A stretch of DNA of 64,000 nucleotides, taken from assembly GCF_040448675.1 (NCBI RefSeq), contig NZ_CP159289.1, positions 3,373,001-3,437,000 on the forward strand, in the 5' to 3' direction. A program made the position numbers and the translations under genes. The stretch's first letter is position 1; every line of letters starts with the position of its first letter. The DNA is from Dyadobacter sp. 676 (GTDB taxonomy: Bacteria; Bacteroidota; Bacteroidia; Cytophagales; Spirosomataceae). This document shows, one piece after another, positions 24,942-33,026 of the stretch. Under the pieces are notes generated by a model that saw nothing but the letters and a program-made list of their open reading frames with translations, did not search any database and had not been told where the DNA came from.

Positions 24942-27900
24942 ATGAAAAAGACTGCCATCCTGTGTTCTTTTTGCTTCTTCTTTTTTACCTGGGTTTTCAT
25001 TAGCTGCTCCTCTTTCAATGAAATCCGCGTGGCGGGCACCAATTTCACGGAAGAGGTAGGACAATCGCAAAACCTCGTATTTACCTTCAACAAGGACCTC
25101 GTTTCGACGGCAGACCTGAACAACTGGGATTCGACGCAGTACGTGACGTTCGAGCCGGCCGTGCGCGGGAAATTCAAATGGACTGCGCCGAACGAGCTGG
25201 TTTTTTCGCCGGTTGCCGGCTTTGGAGCGGCTACGGCATACAAGGCGCAGTTAACGGACCTGATCACGGAAAAAGCGGACAAGGAAAAGAAATACAAGCT
25301 TGCCCAGGACCCGATCGCTTTTCATACACCTTATTTGCAGCTCGTTGAAACGGAAAGCTGGTGGACATTATCACAGGAAACCGGCAGGCAGGAGGCAAGA
25401 CTGAGATTGCATTTCAACTATCGGGTAAATGCGCAGAATGTAGTCGAAAAGTTGAAGGTTTTATCGGGAAGCCAGGCAGTAGAATACAAGGTTTTACCTT
25501 CACAGGACGAATCGGCGGTAACACTGGCATTGACGAAGACAGGAGCGGCGGACAATAATGAAACGCCTGTCAATATCGCCATCGACAAAGGTGTAAAGGT
25601 GTTGAATACCTCTTATACGAGTCAGGAAGCTCTTTCGAAGATCGTCAGTATTCCGTCGCCGCTACATCTGAAAGTGGTGGATATTAAAACCGGTTTTGAA
25701 AACAATGCGGGTTACGCACGGATCGTGGCCACGCAGGAGCTCGACAAGGAAAGCATTGCCAACAGTTTTACGATAAATCCCGAAGCCGCGGCGGAAACAG
25801 AAATAACCGAGAACGGCTTCATCATTCGCGGGTCTTTTAATGAAACGGAAACGTATGTGCTGCTACTGAAACAGTCGTTGAAAGGCATTTTGGGTCAAAA
25901 TTTGGAGGAAGAAACCTCGCGCGACCTGTTTTTTGGCAAAATGCCCGCGGCAATCTCGTTTGCGAACAAAAAAGGATTGTATTTGTCGTCCAAAAGTTCG
26001 AGAAATATTGGAGTAAACATTGTGAATGTACCCAAAGTGCAGGTGCGCATTTCCAAGTTGTATGCCAATAATATCCTGCATTACATTCACAATAACCGCT
26101 GGAACGACTATGCTTACGTAGGTGACGACTGGCAGCCTACCGGTAATTTTAATTACAGCGACGACCGGGAAAGCCAACTGAGCGACGTGATCGTCAACAA
26201 GATCGTCGAGACCGAAAATTTATCCAAAAACAAGGGAGTATCTGCACTGAATATTGCATTGCCGGAGGACAATAAGCGGCAAGGAGTATATCTGGTGGCA
26301 GTAAATTCCGAGGAAGAGGCATACCTGGGTGCCACCAAACTCATATCCATTTCGGATATTGGCCTCATCGCCAAGCAGGGCAAGGATGAGCTTTGGGTAT
26401 TTGCCAATTCCATTAAAACGAACGAACCCATTAAAGACCTTGAACTGACGCTCGTCAGCTCGAATAATCAAACCGTACATACAATCAAAACAGACGGCGA
26501 TGGTATTGCACATGTCGATGAACTGAGCGAAAAAGCGCCGGGATTTAAGATTGCAATGATTACAGCGAGCTCGGAGGACGATTTTAACTACCTGCTACTC
26601 GAAGATTCACAAGTGCTTACGTCGCGGTTCGATGTGGAAGGCTTGCGGGACAATGCATCAGGATACCAGGTGTTTATTTACGGGCAACGCGATATTTACC
26701 GTCCAGGTGAAACCATGCATTTCAACACCGTGCTGAGGGCGCAGGACTGGAAAACAGCCGGAAAAGTACCTTTGAAATTACGTTTACTGACGCCGAACGG
26801 TCGAGAATTCCGGACATGGCGCAAGACGACCAACGAACAAGGGGCGGTGGAGTCGGAAATCCCGCTCGACGCCGGCGTACTGACGGGGACCTATATTCTG
26901 GAAGTATACAATGCCAACGAGGTTTTGCTGGGTTCGCAGGCGGTAAGTGTGGAAGAATTCATGCCCGACCGCATTAAAGTAGATCTCAGCGGCGCTGCCA
27001 AGGATTATGTTTCGGGCCAGAAAGTGTCGTTGACGGCCACGGCGGTGAATTTGTTTGGCCCTCCTGCCAGTAACCGCACTTACGAAATGGATTTCCAGTT
27101 GCAGCGAAAAGGCTTTTCCGCCAAAGGTTTTCCTGAATACATCTTTGACATCCCCGCCGAAGCAACTTTCGAACGCGATAGCCGCCATGGCACAACCAAT
27201 GAGCAGGGTGTGGCTAACGAGCAGTTTACATTACTGCCCGGCTTGCAGGACATCGGCGTACTGGAAGGCAAGATTTACGTAACGGTTTTCGACGAGAACG
27301 GGCGTCCTGTAAACAGGTTGCAGCGCTTCGACGTGTACACCCAGCCGGTATTCTACGGCATCCGCTTGCCCGACTCCTATGTAGGGACGAATGCACCTGT
27401 ACCTGTCGATATCGTCGGTGTTAACAAGAATGGTGCATTACAAAATAACGCGGTAGCAAGCATCGAAGTGGTACGGCTTGAATATCAAACCGTCGTGGAA
27501 AAGAAATACGACCGGTTGCAATACACCTCCCGCAAACACGAAAAGCTGGTGTATTCCAATAAACTGACGCTTCCCGCTGGAAAAGGGACGTTCCGCTACG
27601 TACCCACAGTCTCGGGTGAGTACGAGGTACGCGTACGACGCCCGGGCGCTGCGCATTACACGCTCGCGAATTTCTATGCATATGGTTATGGTTACACCCA
27701 GTACTCGTCCTTCGAAGTGAGCAACGAAGGCCGGGTGTTGATGGAAACCGATAAAGACCGGTATAAGACCGGCGAATCGGCGAAAGTATTGTTCAAAACG
27801 CCATTCGATGGTCGGTTGCTGGTGACTGTGGAGCGAAATAATGTGCTCGAACAGTATATGCTGATGACGGAGAAAAAAGCAGCCGAGCTTACATTCAAAA

Positions 27901-30401
27901 TAAAAGAAGAGCATTTGCCGAACGTGTTCGTGACAGCGACGTTGATCAGGCCGCTGGATGCGTCGGACATGCCGCTGACGGTGGCGCACGGGTTTCAGCC
28001 TGTTTTGGTCGAAGATCCTGACCGAAAGCTGCCGGTTACTATCACGGCGGTCGAAAAATCGCGTTCGAAAACAAAGCAGCAGATCCGCATCAAAACGGAG
28101 CCGAATGCAGAGGTGACGCTGGCCGTGGTGGATGAAGGCATTTTACAGATCAAAAATTCCAAAACGCCGGATATTCACGGGCACTTTTACCAGAAACGGG
28201 CATTGGAAGTTTCCAGCCACGATTTGTACGCGCAGCTTTTCCCGGAATTGACGATTTCAGGAACATCCAGCTCCGGTGGTGACGGTTATGATCTGGAAAG
28301 AAGGATTAATCCGCTCAGCAATGGCCGTACGGAACTGGTATCCTTTTGGAGCGGCCAGTTGAAAACCAATGGAAGCGGAGAAGCGACTTTCGACGTGAAT
28401 ATCCCACAATTCAGCGGCGATTTGCGCATTATGGCTGTTGCCTATAAGGATAAAGCATTTGGCTCCGCCACCAAAAACATGAAAGTCGCCGATCCGATCG
28501 TGATCAGTGCAGGTTTACCGCGTTTCCTGAGCCCCGGCGATGAGCTGGTGCTGCCGGTGAATATCAGTAATACCGAAGCGAAAGCGACTGCCGCAATGGT
28601 CTCTGTACAGTTGGCGGGACCACTGGCAGCTGGTGCCGCTCCGCTCACACAAAATATAACGGTACCGGCCGGAAAAGAAAGCCGTGCGGTGTTTACGGTG
28701 AAAGCTGCGACTGCGATTGGCATTGGCAAGGTGACTGTGAAAGTGAATGCATTTAAAGAGACGTTCATTAATCAAACTGAAATTACCGTACGTCCGGCGT
28801 CGCCGCTGCTGAAAACGAGCACATCCGGCCTCATTGCGGGTGAAAAGCAAGGGACGATTGACTTGAAATCATCATTCATTCCGGCTACAAGCAGCGCGCA
28901 GGTGGTGCTAAGCCGTTCGCCGCTCGTACAAGGAGGAGGAAAGGCATTGTCGACTTTGCTGGGTTACCCCTACGGTTGCCTGGAACAGACCGTGTCAAAA
29001 GCATTTCCGCAGATTTACTTCGCCGATCTTACCAAAGCAATGGCGGCACCGGTTTACACGGTGAAGAGCGGCGAAAGCGATTTTAATCCAATGACCAACG
29101 TGCAGCAGGCCATCCGAAAAGTTGAGTCGCAGCAGCTTTTCAACGGCGGAATGAGCATGTGGCCCGGCGCGACGCAGGAAGATTGGTGGGCAACCGCTTA
29201 TGCGCTCCATTTTCTTGAAGAGGCACGCAGGGCCGGTTTCGAAGTAAATGCCAAAACGCTCAGCCGCGCCGTGGAATATCTGACTGCGCAAAGCGGAACG
29301 ACGGCGAACAGGGAAGTCGTTATCGCAAGCACAAACCACGGGCTGGCTTACGAAGGCCGTCCGACGGGCACACAGACAAGAAAAACGATGGCCCGCCGGG
29401 AAGCTATTTACTCGCTTTATGTGCTGGCATTGAATGGCCATCCGAACCGCGCGTCCATGAATTATTACAAACAAAATCCGCATTTGCTAACACAGGACTC
29501 CAAATATCTGCTGGCCGGCGCGTTTCAGTTGGCTGGCGATTCACGGAGTTTCAATGCATTGCTGCCTAAAAAATACATCGCCGAACACGCAAGCCAATAT
29601 TCCGACAACAGCTATTCATCCCCGCTCAGGAATATATCTTTGGTTTTGAACACCTTGATTGAATCGGATCCGTCGAACGTGCAGATTCCGGTGCTGGGCC
29701 GGCAGCTTTCGCAGGCCGTTCAATCGGCCTCCTACCTGAATACGCAGGAGGCGGCATTTGCAGTTTTGGCGTTGGGTAAACTGGCTAAAAAGACCTCCAA
29801 TTCGACAGTAACGGCTTCGGTTTCGGTCAATGGGAAGGCATTGGCGCAGTTTACAGGTAAGGAATTGAAGCTTTCGAAGGGCATCGCTAACCAAAAGCTG
29901 CTGGTCAAAGCGCAAGGCAAGGGGGATTTGTATTGGTTTGCCCAAACGGACGGTATGTCGGCAACGGGCAGTTTCGTGGAAGAAGATCAGGGTATCAGCA
30001 TTCGCAGGCAGTTTCTCACCCGTAACGGCGCACCTGTGCAGGCTTTTCATCAAAATGATCTGGTTGTAGTGAAACTGACGCTGTCCAGCACCAACGGCTT
30101 GCCGGTCGAGAATGTCGTGGTAACCGACCTGCTTCCTTCCGGCTTTGAAATCGAGAACCCACGTATCACCGAGCCGCGCGACATGCCATGGATCGCCAAA
30201 GCCGCCGTGCCGGAATATTACGATATCCGCGACGACCGTATCCATTTCTTCACAACCGCCGACGCACAGGAAAAGTCGTTCTACTATCAGGTGAGGGTTG
30301 TTTCGAAGGGTACATTCACCGTAGGTCCTGCCGCTGCCGATGCGATGTACCGCGGCGAATACCGCAGCTATTCGGGCGGCGGGATGCTAACGGTCGAATG
30401 A
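24942..30401 (+). CDS. Alpha-2-macroglobulin family lipoprotein with thioester motif
   Basis: 1819 residues. A lipoprotein signal ends at Cys22 (FISCSS), so it is membrane-anchored and faces the periplasm. N-terminal MG-type domains precede a conserved MG core (RDIYRPGETMHF near residue 585), a bait-like region, then SFWSGQLKTNGSGEATFDVNIPQFSGDLRIMAVAY near 1130-1165. PYGCLEQT holds the thioester cysteine Cys1346, so the trap chemistry appears intact. The helical thioester domain and a DUF11-like end follow. Such proteins inhibit invading proteases by covalent trapping. The peptidoglycan synthase PBP1C often beside this family is absent here. Its stop codon directly abuts that of the convergent aquaporin gene. 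Confidence 0.92.
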   Translation: MKKTAILCSFCFFFFTWVFISCSSFNEIRVAGTNFTEEVGQSQNLVFTFNKDLVSTADLNNWDSTQYVTFEPAVRGKFKWTAPNELVFSPVAGFGAATAYKAQLTDLITEKADKEKKYKLAQDPIAFHTPYLQLVETESWWTLSQETGRQEARLRLHFNYRVNAQNVVEKLKVLSGSQAVEYKVLPSQDESAVTLALTKTGAADNNETPVNIAIDKGVKVLNTSYTSQEALSKIVSIPSPLHLKVVDIKTGFENNAGYARIVATQELDKESIANSFTINPEAAAETEITENGFIIRGSFNETETYVLLLKQSLKGILGQNLEEETSRDLFFGKMPAAISFANKKGLYLSSKSSRNIGVNIVNVPKVQVRISKLYANNILHYIHNNRWNDYAYVGDDWQPTGNFNYSDDRESQLSDVIVNKIVETENLSKNKGVSALNIALPEDNKRQGVYLVAVNSEEEAYLGATKLISISDIGLIAKQGKDELWVFANSIKTNEPIKDLELTLVSSNNQTVHTIKTDGDGIAHVDELSEKAPGFKIAMITASSEDDFNYLLLEDSQVLTSRFDVEGLRDNASGYQVFIYGQRDIYRPGETMHFNTVLRAQDWKTAGKVPLKLRLLTPNGREFRTWRKTTNEQGAVESEIPLDAGVLTGTYILEVYNANEVLLGSQAVSVEEFMPDRIKVDLSGAAKDYVSGQKVSLTATAVNLFGPPASNRTYEMDFQLQRKGFSAKGFPEYIFDIPAEATFERDSRHGTTNEQGVANEQFTLLPGLQDIGVLEGKIYVTVFDENGRPVNRLQRFDVYTQPVFYGIRLPDSYVGTNAPVPVDIVGVNKNGALQNNAVASIEVVRLEYQTVVEKKYDRLQYTSRKHEKLVYSNKLTLPAGKGTFRYVPTVSGEYEVRVRRPGAAHYTLANFYAYGYGYTQYSSFEVSNEGRVLMETDKDRYKTGESAKVLFKTPFDGRLLVTVERNNVLEQYMLMTEKKAAELTFKIKEEHLPNVFVTATLIRPLDASDMPLTVAHGFQPVLVEDPDRKLPVTITAVEKSRSKTKQQIRIKTEPNAEVTLAVVDEGILQIKNSKTPDIHGHFYQKRALEVSSHDLYAQLFPELTISGTSSSGGDGYDLERRINPLSNGRTELVSFWSGQLKTNGSGEATFDVNIPQFSGDLRIMAVAYKDKAFGSATKNMKVADPIVISAGLPRFLSPGDELVLPVNISNTEAKATAAMVSVQLAGPLAAGAAPLTQNITVPAGKESRAVFTVKAATAIGIGKVTVKVNAFKETFINQTEITVRPASPLLKTSTSGLIAGEKQGTIDLKSSFIPATSSAQVVLSRSPLVQGGGKALSTLLGYPYGCLEQTVSKAFPQIYFADLTKAMAAPVYTVKSGESDFNPMTNVQQAIRKVESQQLFNGGMSMWPGATQEDWWATAYALHFLEEARRAGFEVNAKTLSRAVEYLTAQSGTTANREVVIASTNHGLAYEGRPTGTQTRKTMARREAIYSLYVLALNGHPNRASMNYYKQNPHLLTQDSKYLLAGAFQLAGDSRSFNALLPKKYIAEHASQYSDNSYSSPLRNISLVLNTLIESDPSNVQIPVLGRQLSQAVQSASYLNTQEAAFAVLALGKLAKKTSNSTVTASVSVNGKALAQFTGKELKLSKGIANQKLLVKAQGKGDLYWFAQTDGMSATGSFVEEDQGISIRRQFLTRNGAPVQAFHQNDLVVVKLTLSSTNGLPVENVVVTDLLPSGFEIENPRITEPRDMPWIAKAAVPEYYDIRDDRIHFFTTADAQEKSFYYQVRVVSKGTFTVGPAAADAMYRGEYRSYSGGGMLTVE

Positions 30402-31142
30402 TTACATGGAAAAACTACGCAGCAGCAATCCGCCGATGATGGCTCCCGCAATGGGAGCCGCTACGGGGATCCAGCCGTAACCCCAGTCGGAGCTGCCTTT
30501 GTTGGGAATGGGCAGAATGGCATGGGCAATCCGTGGGCCGAGGTCGCGAACGGGGTTAATGGCGTAGCCGGTTGTACCGCCGAGCGACAGACCGATACTC
30601 CACACGAGCATTCCCACAAGGTAGGGGGTTACGCCGGACGGAATGCCGCCTTTTTCAGGGTCGGAAGTGCCTGCGTAGCCAATAGCTACTACGCCGACCA
30701 GTAACATTATGGTGGCAATAAATTCACTCAGAAAATTGGCCCCGGTACTTCTGATAGCCGGATCGGTAGAAAAACACGCGAGCTTGGCGCCGCCGTCTTC
30801 CGTAGCCTTCCAATGCGGCAGATATTGCAGCCAAACCAGCACCGCGCCGAGAAATGCGCCGATCAGCTGCGCCGGAATGAAAGTGGTCATGAGGCTGTAA
30901 TCGTTTTGAAGTACGGCAAATCCTACTGTTACTGCCGGGTTTATGTGTGCGGCGGCGCTGCCGAACGCATTGGCTGTGAACACTCCGAGCATCACCGCAA
31001 ATGCCCATCCCGCCGTAATCACGATCCATCCGGAGTTTTCCCCTTTTGTTTTTTTCAATACTACATTGGCCACGACGCCGTTGCCCAATAAAATGAGAAC
31101 CATGGTTCCTACTAATTCTCCGATGAAAGGCGAAGGTTGCAT
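30402..31142 (-). CDS. MIP-family channel (aquaporin or glycerol facilitator)
   Basis: 246 residues with six hydrophobic segments. The two pore motifs are HINPAVTVG near residue 66 (NPA) and GYAINPVRDLGPRI near 190 (an NPV variant with the conserved Arg). The aspartate after that Arg and the extended loops are typical of glycerol-conducting members (GlpF-like), so it may move glycerol as well as water. No glycerol kinase gene is nearby. The gene is convergent with the alpha-2-macroglobulin gene, with stop codons directly adjacent. Confidence 0.92.
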   Translation of the reverse strand: MQPSPFIGELVGTMVLILLGNGVVANVVLKKTKGENSGWIVITAGWAFAVMLGVFTANAFGSAAAHINPAVTVGFAVLQNDYSLMTTFIPAQLIGAFLGAVLVWLQYLPHWKATEDGGAKLACFSTDPAIRSTGANFLSEFIATIMLLVGVVAIGYAGTSDPEKGGIPSGVTPYLVGMLVWSIGLSLGGTTGYAINPVRDLGPRIAHAILPIPNKGSSDWGYGWIPVAAPIAGAIIGGLLLRSFSM

Positions 31143-31257
31143 GTGCTGGTATAATGAGGTTAGTGAGCGAATATGCGAATAGTTTTATTATTTCTCTTTC
31201 CAATCCCAAAAAGAATTTTTCGTTCCTCTTTTACCATTTTAGCACGCTGAATTCTGC

Positions 31258-31265
31258 TAACTTTG
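31258..31265 (+). promoter_or_regulatory. -7 promoter element for purB
   Basis: TAACTTTG, an exact TAnnTTTG match, 29 bp before the ATG at 31295. No convincing -33 TTG was seen. Confidence 0.6.
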
Positions 31266-31294
31266 CGTGATAATCAATTTTTGTATTGAAAATC

Positions 31295-32650
31295 ATGTCA
31301 TTAAATCAGCTTACGGCGATCTCTCCGGTTGATGGCCGTTATTACAAACAAGTATCCGAACTTTCGGCCTATTTCTCGGAATATGCCCTGATTTATTACC
31401 GGGTGTATGTGGAAGTTGAATATTTCATTGCACTCTGCGAAATTCCCCTCCCACAGCTATCGGAATTTGACAAAAAGAAATATGCATCGCTGCGCAAGAT
31501 TTATGAGGATTTCACCGAAGCCGATGCATTGCATATAAAAGATATCGAAAAGGTGACCAACCACGATGTGAAGGCTGTCGAGTATTTCATCAAAGAACAA
31601 TTCGAAAAGCTGGGCATCGAGTCCTACCAGGAATTTATTCATTTCGGCCTTACTTCACAGGATATTAACAATACGGCCATACCGCTGTCGCTGAAAGACG
31701 CGATGGAGCGGCAAATCAAGCCGTTGTTCCGCCAGGTGCTGTTTGTTTTGAAACGCATGTCGATCGAATGGAAAAATGTTCCGATGCTCGCATTCACGCA
31801 CGGGCAACCCGCGTCGCCTACGCGCGTGGGTAAGGAGTTCCTGGTGTTTGTGGAACGTTTGGAACGCCAGCTGGAAATGCTCGATAAGATCCCGCATTCG
31901 GCAAAATTCGGCGGGGCGACGGGGAACTTCAATGCCCATACGGTTGCCTATCCGAAGCACGACTGGATGGCTTTCGGTCACCATTTCGTGGAAAGCCTGG
32001 GCCTGAAAAGAAGTCGTCATACGACGCAAATAGAGCATTATGACAATCTGGCTGCAACATTCGACTGCCTGAAACGCCTCAATACTATCCTTACCGACCT
32101 TAACCGCGACATGTGGACGTACATTTCGATGGGTTACTTCAAGCAGAAAATCAAAGCGGGAGAAGTTGGCTCGTCGGCGATGCCGCACAAAGTAAATCCG
32201 ATCGACTTCGAGAACTCGGAAGGGAACCTGGGCCTGGCATCGGCGTTGTTCGAGCATTTCGCATCCAAACTGCCTGTTTCCCGCCTGCAACGCGACCTGA
32301 CCGACTCGACTGTTCTGCGGAATATCGGCGTCCCTATTGCCCATCTGGCCATTGCCCTGAATTCCCTCTTAAAAGGATTAGGCAAAGTGGAGTTGAACGG
32401 CGAAGCGCTGAAATCGGACCTGGAAGATAACTGGGCCGTTGTAGCGGAGGCGATCCAGACCATTCTCCGCCGGGAGGGGTACCCGAAACCCTATGAGGCA
32501 TTGAAAGAGCTCACCCGCACCAACGAGAAAATCAACCACGATGCTATCTCACGTTTCATCGAGACGCTGGATGTGTCCGAAAAAATACGCGAAGAACTTC
32601 GCGCATTGAGCCCATTCAATTATCTGGGAGTTGTGGAAGATACCTTTTAG
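31295..32650 (+). CDS. purB: Adenylosuccinate lyase
   Basis: 451 residues. It acts twice in purine synthesis, splitting SAICAR and adenylosuccinate with release of fumarate. The superfamily signature is GSSAMPHKVNPIDFENSEGN at about residues 290-309. HFGLTSQDINNTA near 118 holds the catalytic region, and TRVGKEF and RSRHTTQIEHYDN fit the PurB branch. The ATG at 31295 matches the usual N-terminus (MSLNQLTAISPVDGRY); a TTG nine bases upstream is less likely. The small regulator gene is convergent just downstream. Confidence 0.97.
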   Translation: MSLNQLTAISPVDGRYYKQVSELSAYFSEYALIYYRVYVEVEYFIALCEIPLPQLSEFDKKKYASLRKIYEDFTEADALHIKDIEKVTNHDVKAVEYFIKEQFEKLGIESYQEFIHFGLTSQDINNTAIPLSLKDAMERQIKPLFRQVLFVLKRMSIEWKNVPMLAFTHGQPASPTRVGKEFLVFVERLERQLEMLDKIPHSAKFGGATGNFNAHTVAYPKHDWMAFGHHFVESLGLKRSRHTTQIEHYDNLAATFDCLKRLNTILTDLNRDMWTYISMGYFKQKIKAGEVGSSAMPHKVNPIDFENSEGNLGLASALFEHFASKLPVSRLQRDLTDSTVLRNIGVPIAHLAIALNSLLKGLGKVELNGEALKSDLEDNWAVVAEAIQTILRREGYPKPYEALKELTRTNEKINHDAISRFIETLDVSEKIREELRALSPFNYLGVVEDTF

Positions 32651-32657
32651 CAGGAAC

Positions 32658-32888
32658 TTACACACCCAGGTCTTCCCGTATCTTCTCCTGCCAATCGCGC
32701 GGGAGAAGATCCATCAAACTTACGTCGCAGAGTGTCGCAATGCGGCAAAAATGCTCTAATTCGATCTTCGTAGTACCGGTCTCCCATTTGTGGTAACCCA
32801 CCTGTGAAATGCCCAGTAAATCGGCCATCTGTTTTTGCGTCAACCCGTTGCGTTGACGGTAGGTAATCAGGATTTCTGAAACAAGCAT
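32658..32888 (-). CDS. Small Xre/Cro-type helix-turn-helix regulator
   Basis: 76 residues, almost all of it an HTH_3 domain. ITYRQRNGLTQKQMADLLGISQVGYHKWETGTTKI spans the two recognition helices, and LDVSLMDLLPRDW is the usual distal helix. It should act as a dimeric DNA-binding protein. It is the next gene after nrdJ on the same strand, separated by a 21-bp perfect hairpin. No toxin partner or clear operator was found nearby, so the target is unknown. Confidence 0.85.
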   Translation of the reverse strand: MLVSEILITYRQRNGLTQKQMADLLGISQVGYHKWETGTTKIELEHFCRIATLCDVSLMDLLPRDWQEKIREDLGV

Positions 32889-32961
32889 AGCGTCGGTTTA
32901 AAGCGGTGGTGCTTTGAACCGGGCGGGACGTTTGGTGGTACGAGAGGACGTGAATAGTAGT

Positions 32962-33014
32962 AATGACTGAATGATTGAATGATTTCTATTCGGTCATTCA
33001 ATCATTCAGTCATT
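32962..33014. repeat. Perfect 21-bp inverted repeat made of 8-bp tandem units, after nrdJ
   Basis: The left arm 32962-32982 and right arm 32994-33014 are exact reverse complements around an 11-base loop. Each arm is itself a tandem repeat of an 8-base unit like TGAATGAY. It lies 12 bp after the nrdJ stop, between two leftward genes. It could be a terminator, a 3' RNA-stability element or an octamer relative of the decamer arrays. Confidence 0.85.
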
Positions 33015-33026
33015 CAAAATTAAATC

